Of a DNA stretch of 64,000 nucleotides, positions 1-10,771 are shown piece by piece. The stretch is from Nepenthes gracilis. Its lineage: Eukaryota > Streptophyta > Magnoliopsida > Caryophyllales > Nepenthaceae. The notes under the pieces were generated by a model. The model was given only the letters and a program-made list of their open reading frames with translations, did no database searches and was not told the DNA's origin. The DNA lies in the NCBI GenBank assembly GCA_033239525.1, contig BSYO01000020.1, positions 8,676,656-8,740,655 on the forward strand, in the 5' to 3' direction. The position numbers and the translations under genes were made by a program. Numbering within the stretch: the first letter of the stretch is position 1; each line of letters opens with the position of its first letter.

Positions 1-982
1 TAAATAAAATTTAAAATAATCGTAATTACAAGACGTTAAAACAAGTGTTTCTGAAACAAGTAGAGCAACGAGTTAGTGTGATTCCCAAGGCAACCATGGT
101 CCAAATCAGGAAACCGAGTGGAAAAAGAAATAAAAAGCATCACCAACATCTAGTTGAGCATCATCTAAAACGGCTATATGAATCTGGCCAAAATACAAAC
201 ACACTATAAAAAACATCTAAAGAACTAGATCAAACTGAACGTATGCAAACAGCAGCAACAGCATCAGAGCTCTATCACCCAGTAGCCCAATCCAATCCAG
301 CTATGAGGTGGACGAAATCGAAACTGGCCTTGAGTGATGAAATCGAAACTAGCCATAGTGACGAAGAATCAAAACCGGCCTTGTGAGGTGAAAATCCAAA
401 CCGACCTTGATTTTGTAATCGGCCTTTGATTTTAAAATCGGCTTCATAATATGGTATGAAAATCGGCCATCAGCATGAAATCGGCTTTCCCTGAAGCATG
501 CGACAAAATTGGCCATAAGCAAGACATCGGCCATTCCTGAAGCATTAGGCTAAATCGGCCTTAAGTATGAAATCAGCCTTCCCAGAAGCTTGATTCAAAA
601 TTGGCCAAAAGCAAGGATCCCAATCGGCCAACCCTGCAACCTGCCCTCCTGCATGATATCGAAATCGGCCCCATTGGATGATAACCATTGAAACCGGCCC
701 CCTTAGCAACATGAACTTGAAACCGGCCTTACAAACAAACCCCAATTTATTTATTTATTTTTTTATCTCTTCCAACGACAGATTTTATTTATTTATTTTT
801 TATTGTTTTTTTTTTCTAAAAACCAAACCGACCTTGATTTTGAAAATGGCCTCTGATTATAAAATCGACATTATAATATGATTTAAAAATCGGCCAACTC
901 TAAATTAAGAGGCAAAATCGGCCTAAAGCAAGAACATCAGCCTTCCTAGAAGCATAAGGCTAACACGGCGAACCCAATCTTG
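1..982 (-). mobile_element. 3' UTR of a minus-strand LINE-family element, ORF-less
   Basis: Read on the minus strand this ends at position 1 with the A/T-rich run that precedes the TTACTTACC tail in other copies (the same run is seen on the plus strand near 58370). A worn version of the 3' hairpin lies at about 35-70. Its first 230 bases resemble 42890-43087, and 230-340 resembles 48902-48990, so it belongs with element M. The rest holds scattered AAATCGGC/AAATCGGCC motifs and no credible ORF. About 400-580 is repeated at about 830-960. It may be the displaced 3' end of LINE-E (whose 3' UTR is cut at 10331), with LINE-A inserted between; no target duplication proves that. Confidence 0.6.
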
Positions 983-1006
983 AGAGAGAAGCTCCGCCTT
1001 CTCTCT
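983..1006 (+). promoter_or_regulatory. 5'-terminal hairpin of LINE-A
   Basis: Nine-base arms AGAGAGAAG (983-991) and CTTCTCTCT (998-1006) pair perfectly around a 6-base loop. Similar palindromes stand at the 5' ends of C (49067), N (about 48850, minus), O (about 46600, minus), Q (about 62270) and E (about 37500, minus). The position fits a 5' UTR start or promoter element; function is inferred. Confidence 0.5.
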
Positions 1007-1069
1007 TCTTGCTATTCAGAAATCGCGTCCCTGCCCTGTCCCGCCTCTCCAACCTCCCTGCCGGCGCCC

Positions 1070-3267
1070 ATGGCGCCGGTCCTTTGCCCCTCCTCCAGCT
1101 CTCCTCCAAATGCAGCCCCCTCTCAACTCCCTTCAAAATACCGATTCCCTCCCATTTTCCTCCCGTCCCTCCTCTCCCCCTATTCTCCAATCACCACCTA
1201 GCCCCCGCATGCCCTGCTGTTGGGGTTCTACCTCGATGGCTCCCCCCTCCCCCCTTAAATGCCTCTCAACTCATTGATACTGAAATTCCCTCTATTCTTG
1301 CATCTCGTTCCTTCACCTCTAAGTCCAGACACTCATCTGCCTCTGGTACGCCCTCTACCCGTGTTTAGGGTCTTTTCTCTGCCTCCCCCTCTCCCCCAAC
1401 CTTCCAATCTTCTTATGCTAAATCCCTATCTCAGGTTGAGCTCCCTGACCCTGATGTCGTTGCCGGTGTATCCCAAGATGGGCCGGTGCTGTCGTCTCAT
1501 CTCTCAGCGAATTTGGATTGTGTGGATTTTGAATGTGGCTCTTCCGGCCCCGTCCTCTCATCAGATGTTTCTTTCTCTAGTGTTCCGGTTGCCTCAGTTG
1601 CTTTTGCCTTTGCGAACGGAGTTCTGCCGCAGACCAAGTCTCGTTCCCCTTGCCAGAATCCAGTGCCTCCTTCTGGTGGCCTACCGGAGATGATTCACAA
1701 TTCTGTCAGCAATCCTGCTTCCTTGGTGGGGGATTCTTCTCTTTCTTCCTCTACTATCCTCCAGGACTATGTCCAGGTTACTAGTAGAGATGAACCATCT
1801 TGCCCTGGCTCTCAGCCGGCTGCTCCTGTGAATCTCAGTATCTCCCCTGCTTCCGCCATTTCTCTCGGTGCTGCCGCTTGCCCTCTTGGAGTTTCGTGGT
1901 CCTCCGTGGTACAGTAGAATACTCCTGGTGGTAAGTCCTCTCTTAAATTCTTCCCCCTTAAACTGTCTGATGTGGAGAACTCTATCTTGTCCCTCCCATC
2001 CGATGTCATATTATAGGGTGAGAACTTGTGGGGTGCTACTCTGGTAGGATACTTTGCTGGCAATCCCCTTCACTTTAATGCTGTAAATAGCATTACTAGG
2101 AAAATTTGGGCTCGTTTCGACCTTAATCATGTGGCTGGAAACGAGCAAGGTTTCTTCTTTTTTTGATTCTCATCCATTAAAATGCTTGATAAATGTATTG
2201 CCAGTGGCCCTTGGTCAATTGGTGGTTGCCCCCTATTTCTAAAGAAATTGGAACCCAGAATGGTCCTTTATAAGGAAGAGCACAAATCCTTTCCCATGTG
2301 GATCACATTGACTGGGGTTCCTGTTCAATACTGGACCCCCCTGGATTTGAGTTGGATAGCCAGTGCTGTCAGGAAACCCATACTATTAGACCCTGTTACT
2401 GAAAGGTTTGAGCGAATGGGTTTTGCTCTGGTCTGTGTGGGAGTGGAAGTTGGCGCTCAGCAGCCAGATTCTGTAACAGTTCGGTCATGCTGCAGTGTCG
2501 AGAATTCCGATTGCCCATTCGTTGAAATAAGAATCGAGTATCAACGGAATCCTCCTCGGTGTAGTCCCCCACGTAAGAATGGGGTTAAGGCCCTTGCCCC
2601 CAAATCGTCTGGGGTTTATAAGGTCGTGGGTAAATCTCATGCAAACCCTACCTCCTCTTCACCAAGATCTTCATCTTATTTGGAGACCTCTGTCGAAGCT
2701 GTCCCCCCAATAGGGGACTCCGTTCAAAAGGCTATTTCAACAGCCAATTCTTTCAGCATCCTTCAGGAACGCAATTCGATTGAGAGCAAAAATAATATCC
2801 TGAAGTGTCAACAGAATGAGATTACTCTGGCACCCCCTCTTAGTGAAATTGACTTAATCCTCCCCCCAAGGAAACTGGGCACCTTGTCCCTAAACGGACA
2901 CGGAGAGCTCGGGAGCCTTGATGAAAAGAATAACCATCTCAAGTGCCTCCCCGAATCCGAGAGCCAATTTCCCTGTCTTGGCTCTGAGTGTTCTTTTGAT
3001 GAGGGCCCTGCTTGTGCCTCTAGTGGTCCTAGACTGATCGAGGCCCTTGGCCCGAGGGGTAGCACTTTTCATCCTCCTCCACCAGACGGCCTTGTGATTC
3101 CCTCTAGCCCGAACACTCCATTGACCCCTGTCCCCACTTCTGTAGAGAACAATTCTATGTGTTTCGACCCTAAGACTAAAAGAAGAGGACGTAAATCCTC
3201 AAAAAACCTCAAAAAGACCCAGGGGCCTAAAAAGTCTAACTCCCTTTCGCCGGTACCTCATGACTAG
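1070..3267 (+). pseudogene. ORF1 of LINE-A (DUF4283 protein), broken
   Basis: ORF1 is expected to be the RNA-binding partner that packages the element transcript. The start ATG at 1070 matches that of B (23713). The N-terminal third is rich in Pro and Ser. The DUF4283 domain lies at about 2030-2560, with recognisable stretches such as YFAGNPLHF, GPWSIGG and LDLSWIASAV. Where related ORF1s carry a CCHC knuckle this copy has RCSPPRKNG, so the knuckle is lost. The C-terminus is basic (KSSKNLKKTQGPKKS). Several frameshifts and the TGA at 2164 break it; the longest open stretch is 2182-3267. Its stop overlaps the ORF2 start. Confidence 0.85.
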
Positions 3268-6200
3268 TAGGGCTTGCTGGAATGTAAGGGGACTTAATGG
3301 GATTGTTAAAGCCCATGAAGTCCATAACCTTATCAGCATCCACGGTTGTTCTATCGTTGGTCTGGTTGAAACAAAAGTTACGGAGAAAAATTCGGCTTCA
3401 ATTTCGGCTAGGATTGATCCCCACTAGCACTGGTCCATGAATTACTCTGTTTCCTCTCTTGGGAGGATTTGGGTTGGCTGGGACCCCCAAAGGGTGGCTG
3501 GGGTCCCTTTTTTTTTGTTTGAACTCACTTACCAAAAAAAAGGGACCCCCAAATGGTGGCTGTTAAAATTCTCTCTAAGGAAGATCAGGTTATCCATACC
3601 GAAGTTCTTTTCCTTAATGATAATGTTCGCTGCCTCCTGTCCTTTGTTTATGGTGCTAACTCGGAAGGCCTCCGAAGGCTCCTATGGCTTAGCCTTAGGA
3701 TGTTGTCGCGTCTCCCAGGTAATCTCCCTTGGGTTGTCCTTGGTGATTTCAATGCCATTCGATCAGCGTTTGAGGCCCTTGGAGGTTCCTGGCATCATAA
3801 AAGTTCTATTGATCTTAAGAATTTCCTTAGGGACTGTGACCTTGTGGATGTCTACCATGACGGTCAGTTCTTCACTTGGAATGACGGTCGTGACCCTTCT
3901 ACTCGTATCTCCAGGAAATTAGATAGAGTGGTAGCCAATGGTCACTGGCTTGTTCATTTCAGTAGAACTAAAGCTGTTTTCCCCCCTCCAGACTATCAGA
4001 CCACTCACCTTGCATCCTTCTACCCTCTGATAGGGCAACAAGAAAGCACGGGCTTTTTTGGTTTAATAACTTCCTAACCAAATCCCCAAAATTTCTTCCT
4101 GTGGTCAAGGAAGCTTGGAATAATGAGATTATTGGAATCCCCATGTTTCGGCTGGTGTCTAGTCTCAAATAGGTGAAGAGTTTGCTCAAATCTCTTAATG
4201 CCCAGTGTGGTGATGTTCACGAGGAGGTCTTGCATACTAGGAAATGCTTAGAGGATTTTCAATCTAAGACCCTCTCTCCCATGGGGATCTTGTATTGAAC
4301 GTTCATATAGGGCTGATTACTTTGCTGTTATGGCAAAGGAGGTTGATTTTCTCCAACAAAATGCCAAACTAAAGTGGCTCAAAGAGGGAGATCTTCATAG
4401 TTTGATTGTTGACAGCTTCGAAAGGGCTCTGGGTTCCGGTCGATCCCATGGTTCAGTGGATGCCAACCATCTTCATCCTTACATTCTCCATACAGTCCCG
4501 GACTTCCTAACTGGCCCCCTTGTTAGGCTAGTTAGTGAGGAGGAAATCCACAAAGCGCTTTTCTCCATTGGTAACGACGGATCTCCTGGTCCTGATGGCT
4601 TTACCACAAAGTTTTTTAAGGACTCATGGGAGATTACTGGCCACTTTGTTTATGAAGCTATTCGTGATTTCTTTAATCATGGAAAGCTCCTTAAACAATT
4701 GAATACCACTCTGATTAGTCTTATCTTAAAGGTCCAATCCCCGCGCATGGTTTCTGACTACCATCCGATATCTTGCTGCAATGTGATTGATAAAGTGATC
4801 TCAAAAATTCTGGCAAACCGGATCAAAGAAACCCTTCCCTACCTTGCCGACAATTGCCAAACGGCCTTTGTGGCGGGGCATCAGGGCAGTGATAATATCC
4901 TGTTAGCTCAAGAGCTCCTTCATAAATATCATCTTGATCATGATCCTCCTAGGTGCACTATGAAGATTGACCTAATGAAATCATACGACTCCGTCCATTG
5001 GGATTTCATCATTAATATGCTGACCCTCATGAATTTCCCCCCTCAGATGGTCAATTGGATTAGTCAGTGTATAACTACACCTTCGTACTCCCTCAATATC
5101 AATGGGGAAGCGGTTGGTTTCTTCAAAGGAGGTAAAGGCCTCCGCCAAGGCGATCCTATCTCCCCATATTTATTCATCCTTGTTATGGAGGTCCTAAATG
5201 GCACTTTTGATCGCAAGGCTAGGCGGGATAACAATTTTAAATTTCACTGGAAATGTGCCGAGACTCAAACTGTCATGCTTGCCTTTGCAGATGACCTCCT
5301 TCTCTTCTCCCATGCTGATACCTACTCCATTCAAATTATTAAGGACTAGCTTGATGAGTTCCGTTTTACATCGGGCCTCTCTGCTAATCCAAATAAGAGT
5401 GAAATCTTCATCTACTCAAAAGACACTTCCCTTCGCAAGGACATTGCTGACATTATGGGGTTTAAAGAGGGTAAACTTCCCATTAGATACTTAGGGGTCC
5501 CCCTGATCACCTCTAGACTCTCAGTATCTGATTGCAAATCTCTCACCGATAGAATTACCAGCAGGATCACATCCTGGAAAAATAAGTCACTCTCGTTTGG
5601 TGGGCGGCTGCAACTCGTCGCATCCATTCTCTCGTCCATCCACCTTTATTGGGCCTCCATTTTTATTCTGCCTAAGTCTACTCTTAAAGCAATTGATAGC
5701 CTCTTACGCCGTTTTCTTTGGAATGGCTCCTCTGCTGGCAGAGCTAATACAAAAGTAGTATGGGATGATATTTGCTACCCTAAGTCGAAAGGCGGTTTAG
5801 GTCTCAAGAACTTGATGGCTCAGAATAAAGCTCTCATCTGTAAGCTTCTCTGGTGTATCATTTCTAAAGACCCCAACTCGGCCTGGTCTTCTTGGATCTA
5901 CAATAATAGAATCAAAAACCGGTGTATTTGGACTCTTAAAGTCCCGGATGCCGCCCCCTGGAGCTTGCGGAAGATCATGAAACTTCGCCCCTTTATGCGC
6001 TCTCACTCTATCAAGGCTATTCGGGATGGCTCAGACATTTTCCTCTGGCATGATAACTGGCACATGCCGGGCCCCCTGAGTGAGGTTAGTTCGGATCGCA
6101 CTCGTTTGGACTCGGGCCTGCCTGGGGATGTTAATGTTTCTGCTATTATTAGAAATAACCGCTGGGTCTGGCCTAACCCCTTCGATATGGAGGTCTCCCG

Positions 6201-6713
6201 TCTTGTGGAGCACATGCCTCCTTACTCCCCCCACACCAATCAAAAAGACTCTTTTAGTTGGGTCGGGAATGCCCATGGACAATTCTCGACTAGATCCGCA
6301 TACATTCTCATCCACCCTGTTAAACCAAAGGTAAGTTGGGCTCCTTTGGTGTGGGGCCTATCACGAGCGACAAAGACCATGGGCATCTTTTCTTCTCCTG
6401 CCCCTTCTCCAGATCCTTATGGGTCAAAATCCAAAGTCATGTGGGTATTCATTGGCCCCACTCCGTGTAGTTCCATAATATCACTTGGGCTGCAATAATC
6501 TGGAAAGGAAAAAGTTTATTTGCTCTCTCTAAATGCCTTTCTCTGGCTACCATGGTCTATTACATTTGGAAGGAACCCAATAATCGAATCTTTCAAAAAT
6601 CCCCCCAAAAAATCTCCCAAATCTTTCCTATGATTATCAATGTCATGCGGCTTAAATTGAAGACCGTCTTGGAATCTGACAGATGTGTTCCTAGCTCGCT
6701 CCGGATTCGCTAG
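3260..6713 (+). pseudogene. ORF2 of LINE-A (endonuclease + reverse transcriptase + zf-RVT), broken
   Basis: ORF2 would nick target DNA and reverse-transcribe the element RNA. The ATG at 3260 sits inside ORF1's last codons (ATGACTAG). Endonuclease signatures are NVRGLNG, GLVETKV and VLGDFNAIRS; the SDH catalytic box is frameshifted near 3990. The RT lies at 4330-5349 with KIDLMKSYDSVHW, GLRQGDPISPYLF and FADD (5284-5295). The region 5455-6498 leads into zf-RVT. Lesions: the 41-base insertion at 3501; about 110 bp lost near 4393; a stop at 5347-5349; about 115 bp lost near 6357, removing the segment that in B reads IPAHAFTLWL. The stop at 6711-6713 is shared in position with B (32498). Confidence 0.9.
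3480..3562 (+). repeat. 41-base retro-insertion with a 21-bp target duplication
   Basis: The 21-bp target at 3480-3500 is repeated at 3542-3562 with one mismatch. Between them (3501-3541) lie GGGTCCC, a T-run, and ACTCACTTACC followed by an A-run, which is the family 3' end. LINE-B at the same place (about 26128-26160) has an uninterrupted single copy of the target, so this is an insertion. It breaks the endonuclease frame of A. Confidence 0.85.
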
Positions 6714-8247
6714 AGCTTATAAAAAAAAAAAGAAGTTCCTGGCTCCTCTGTGGGTTTGGATTTCGGAAAATCTCTTATACCCTTGGTCAGCCAGTGTGGT
6801 CTATCCACTCTTTCGTTTGGATAGTGGGTTTTCTGTGCTACCACTTGTTTTGGCAGCGGTCTCTTATTTGCCCCATTGGTGCTGTCCTCGTTGACAGACC
6901 GGACTTAAAAGAAAAAAGGAAAAGAAAAATAAAGTGTTGTTTTAGTTGGTCCTGTACTTCTGGTTTCGCAAGTTTTTTACTGTTCCCTCATTGATCTCTT
7001 CATCCCTTCACCCCAAAAAAAAAAAGTTTCGTCCCCCTTCACCCCCAAAAAAGAAAAAAAAATTCTCAGTATCTCCATCGGGTTTTTGGAGATGTCAGTT
7101 GAGGTCATTGCTGGAGGGATTTATTTCGAGCTGCTGTGGTGCCCGTGCCCTTGGCTACTGACGTGATACTGATATGGTACTTTGGTCTATAGTGTGTTTA
7201 GGCACGGTTGATTTGCATCTGCTGCATATGCCTTTGGTTGTCAGACCCCTGTGGGGGTTTGCCCTGGAGTTTAGATGCTGCTGCTGATGGTTTGCTCGGT
7301 TGAGGATTGGGTGAGCGTTTCTGATGCTGATGTTTCAATTGATTGGGCCTTGTTGCCTTGGCTCTGCTGTACCTGCCTTTTGTTACTTGGCCACTGTGGG
7401 TTCACTAGTGAATTGTAGTTGCTGCAGTGGGCCTGCCTGGCAGTGTTTGGATTGTAAAGTTGATTTGAATTAAGCTTGTGCTGTGAGTTGGCCATGAGTT
7501 AAAAAAATGTCCTGGGCCAAAAAAGAGTATTGGGTAGGCAAACCTGGTGTGGTTTTGCTGAGTAGCTGTAGCAATTGGTTGGGCTTCGATATTGAACCTT
7601 ATTCTAGTATCTTTTCTACTGCTCCTTCTGGAACGTATAGCTGATTGAGGATTGTTACAGTAAGCATTATTCTAGTGGTTGGCATTTGGTTTTGCTCTTG
7701 CTGAGTTAAGCATAGGGTTGAAATTCATTTGCCTGAGGCCCAGTTTGGTAGAGAGAGAATTGTGTGGTGCAAAATATTGTGTTGGTTTTGCTTAGATGTG
7801 GTTAGTGTCTTGGTGTGGCTGGTGTGGTTGATGCTTTGCTGAAATTTGTTCTGCTACCCAAGTAGAGGGCTGCTCATCATTGTTGTGAACCTATATAGCT
7901 TGAAAGCTCCCTTAAAGCTATTCTCTGATGCAGCCCCTCTCTGCTTGATGATGATGATGCAAATGACTCTATACAGAAGTGAGGGGAGACGCTAGTTGAT
8001 TTGTGATCAACCTTTGTGATGCTGGGTTCCTGTGGCTTCGGTTGAGCAAAGGACTCCTTAATTGCTGATGCTTTTTGGATGTCCTATGCTGCCATCTTCA
8101 ACAGAATGCTCGAAGGAAATTGTTGGACTGATGCTGGATGTTGATGCTGAAACTGTAGAAGCATGCAGATTTTCTCATGCTGACCTATGGGTATTGGGTG
8201 CCGTGGGTGTATAGCAAGTTCTTTGATTTCGTCTACAGTAATATTTT
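6714..8247 (+). other. 3' UTR of LINE-A, non-coding
   Basis: Starts with TATAAAA and an A-tract (6720-6731), then about 180 bases homologous to B 32510-32660, two more A-rich tracts (about 6908-6935 and 7014-7062), and a T/G-rich region full of GCTG, GATGCTG and TTGGTGTGG. It aligns with B 35940-37290. No ORF here resembles a protein. Similarity to B stops near 8247 at the LINE-G junction. Confidence 0.7.
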
Positions 8248-10330
8248 ATTTGGAGAGAACGTAATAATCTAATCTTCCAAAAATCCTCACCACAGGATAT
8301 ATCCCAGATTTTTTCTCGGATAACCAGCATCGTTTGGGATAAATTGAAGGCTTCCTTGACATTTGACAGGTGTGTTTCCCGATCGCACCTCATCCATTGG
8401 AATTTATAAAAAAAAAATTAAATTAATAATAATAAAAAAAATCTGTCTTTGGGCTCCATTATGTATCTTTGACTTCGCTTCTGCCTCCCTCCTTGTTGCT
8501 TTCCCCTATTGGGGCCTGTACAGCCTAGGATGGTGTCTTTTAGGCACGATCTGTTTGTTATAGTATCTTCGCTGAAGCCAGATCTTCGTCTCCTCTCCAC
8601 GGGGAGACCTTTTCTTTGTTGTTTTTTTCCTATTCTCTCATCTTAAAACAAAATGATATATATATATATATAGATAAAAAAAAGAAAATAAAAAAAAATA
8701 AAATAAAATAAAATAAAAAAAGAAGAAGAAGAAGAGAATTATGTTTTGCTTTTCAGGTACCCTTGTTTGGATTTGGCTTCGCTTTCCCATTGGATTATGT
8801 AGCCTTATTGTGAGCTTTGCTGTGTCCTGCGGTCCTATGGCTGCATCACTGCCAGAGATTAGCTGAGGTCCTCCTTCGCAAAGCTTGTATGCCAAAGTGT
8901 TGCATAGGGCTTGGGATGCTGCTAGTTCGGGTGTGGATCCTATATCCTGATATGGATGTAGCAGCGTTAATTGCATAATGCATTGGGGTTCTGGTTGCGG
9001 CTTTTGTTTTTTTTTCACCTATGCTAGTGCTGCTGCAATATTCCCATGTTAGTTTGTTCCATTGGGCCGATCTGAAATCTGAGGTTTCTGGCCCTCTAGC
9101 CTCCACTGTATTTTGCTATTTTGTCTAGCGCTGTCGGGTAGATGGTTCAGGCTGCTAAAGTTCCAAGGCTTGTGAAGTGATTGGGATCGTATGCTGTTTT
9201 GGCTTTGTAAAATATAAGCTGATAGAAGAGTCCTTTTCTGTATCTTGTGGTGGTGCTATCATCTGGAAGGATTCGATGCAGACCATATCAGCTTAATGAG
9301 GGCTGATGCTGCCGTCCCATATATAATGGCGATAAAATGAAGTATGCTGGATTGAAATCGGTGAATCGTGTGCTACTCTTGTTCTGCTGGGTGTGTGGAC
9401 AGGATCTTGCACTGGAATACAACTGGGCGCTGGTCACTTGCCTTGGTTGGGGGTTGACAGAATTCTGGGCTTCAGCTTTTGGAGTGATCCTGATGTTGGA
9501 TAAGGGTGCTGAGTTTCGGGAGCTGGTGCAGGAAAGGAGGCGTATCAAACGTATTCACCTGCTGGTCTGGAGCAGCTGGAGGGTTTGGTGCCTGTGTTGG
9601 ATTTGGTGTGGTTAGTACATTGGTGTGGCTGTGCTATGCTGCATTTTGTTCTGTTACCCAATGCTGGAATTGTATTGTTTCCTTCATGCTGGTTTCATTT
9701 CACCCTAAGATGATGCTGATGCTGTCTACCTTTTCCCTGTACTGAATTCTGTTGCGTATGAGGTTCATGAAAATAATGATGCAGGGGATGCTGTCGGATG
9801 CTGTTGTCCTATGGTATCCATGGCAGGTGGCTGGCTTTTTTGGCATTGATTTTTGTTGGGCTCGGTCATCTACCATGTAGCGCGGTTATGGGGTGATGCT
9901 CCATTGGATGGGGCGATAGAAGAAGCCCGTGTGTGAGTGCCCGATGGATGAATGGCAAGCTCCACTGTGTTGGATCAAACAATTATGAAGTTGGCGCTGG
10001 ATTGGAGGCATACAGTTTGTCTCTTTTTTGTTTTGTTCCAAACAAACCTGATGTAGTTGTCTCTTAGTGTGCGTCTTCTTTGGCGGGGTTACATTTAGAC
10101 CGTTCAGATGCGGCTCATCTTGATGTTGTTTTATGTTATTTTTTGTTGTTTTATTGAGTTTTCTCGCTCGATTCCATGACTTGGATCATTGTGATGCTCG
10201 GGGTATGCCCTAACTCGATGTTCTACCTCTAAGTCGGCAAAATACTTGGAGTTAGAAACTTGGAGTTAGAACGTCGTTTTGTAATTTCTGTTTTTTTTTT
10301 AAACTTCATTTACTTACTTACCAAAAAAAA
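8248..10330 (+). mobile_element. LINE-G, 5'-truncated LINE (ORF2 tail plus full 3' UTR)
   Basis: 8248-8406 is homologous to the last codons of ORF2 in A and B (the YYIWKERNNR region). The usual architecture follows: TATAAAA and A-tract (8404-8445), a middle segment, a second A-rich stretch with TA, AAAAT and AAG runs (8650-8740), a CTG-rich 3' UTR, a hairpin at 10220-10257, then TTTACTTACTTACC and A8 ending at 10330. The 3' arm of the hairpin is duplicated in tandem (ACTTGGAGTTAGAA twice). A target duplication is not clear. Confidence 0.7.
8650..8740. repeat. Low-complexity A-rich tract with microsatellites
   Basis: A (TA)n run at about 8652-8670, then A-rich sequence with (AAAAT)n at about 8692-8715 and (AAG)n at about 8720-8735. 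It occupies the place of the second A-rich tract in the 3' UTRs of A and B, so it looks like an old internal poly(A) that has expanded. Confidence 0.75.
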
Positions 10331-10771
10331 TATTTACCAAATATTTACCACGTCAGCCCAACGAAGAAAAACATTTTTTTTATGCCAGGTCAGCCCAACC
10401 AGCCAACCAACCAAGTGGAGTACAGCGTGTACTCCAAGCCGGCAACAAAGCATACCGCCCAAACACCATGAGGAGGGCAACACAAGTCCACGTCAGCCCA
10501 ACGAGGTTACACAACTATCTCTCTTTTTTTTTCAAGCATGCCCGAAAGATGCAAAGCCCCACACCTTCCACGACAGCCCTACCAGCTAAACCCAACCAGG
10601 CAAAAGTCAGCCTCTTTGGCAAAGGCAAGCGAACCGTACAACATCATGTGGAGGGCGAACAATCAAATCGCCCATCCTCAGCAAGATCAAAGTGACCCCA
10701 ACAGCAATACCAGTGGGAGGTAATGAGAAGCACCCACCCCATGCAGCAACCGGACTTGATCCGAGGCCAAT

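Larger units (their letters stand above)
983..8247 (+). mobile_element. LINE-A, autonomous-type L1 retrotransposon, decayed
   Basis: The order is 5' hairpin (983), ORF1 (1070-3267), ORF2 (3260-6713), A-tract (6720-6731), and a long CTG-rich 3' UTR. It aligns from end to end with LINE-B and LINE-C. The 3' UTR matches that of B up to about 8247, where a second LINE tail (G) begins, so the real 3' end of A is missing or displaced. A 41-base insertion sits in ORF2 at 3501-3541. Many point stops are CGA-to-TGA changes, as expected after methyl-CpG decay (for example TGA at 2164 where B reads CGA). Confidence 0.85.

Noticed and set aside
1009..1368. Proline/serine-rich ORFs at LINE 5' ends as host genes
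   Set aside because: They are the ORF1 N-terminus in the right or shifted frames, repeated in A, B and C.
6735..8247. Segmental duplication or 3' transduction to explain the shared downstream sequence of LINE-A and LINE-B
   Set aside because: Upstream flanks differ, and the shared part ends in B with the family hairpin and tail, so it is simply the LINE's own long 3' UTR.
10349..10505. CACGTCAGCCCAACGA at 10349 and 10490 as a target duplication around a 125-bp insertion
   Set aside because: The T-run is not at the repeat edge and CCACGTCA is a recurrent UTR motif, so an internal duplication is as likely.
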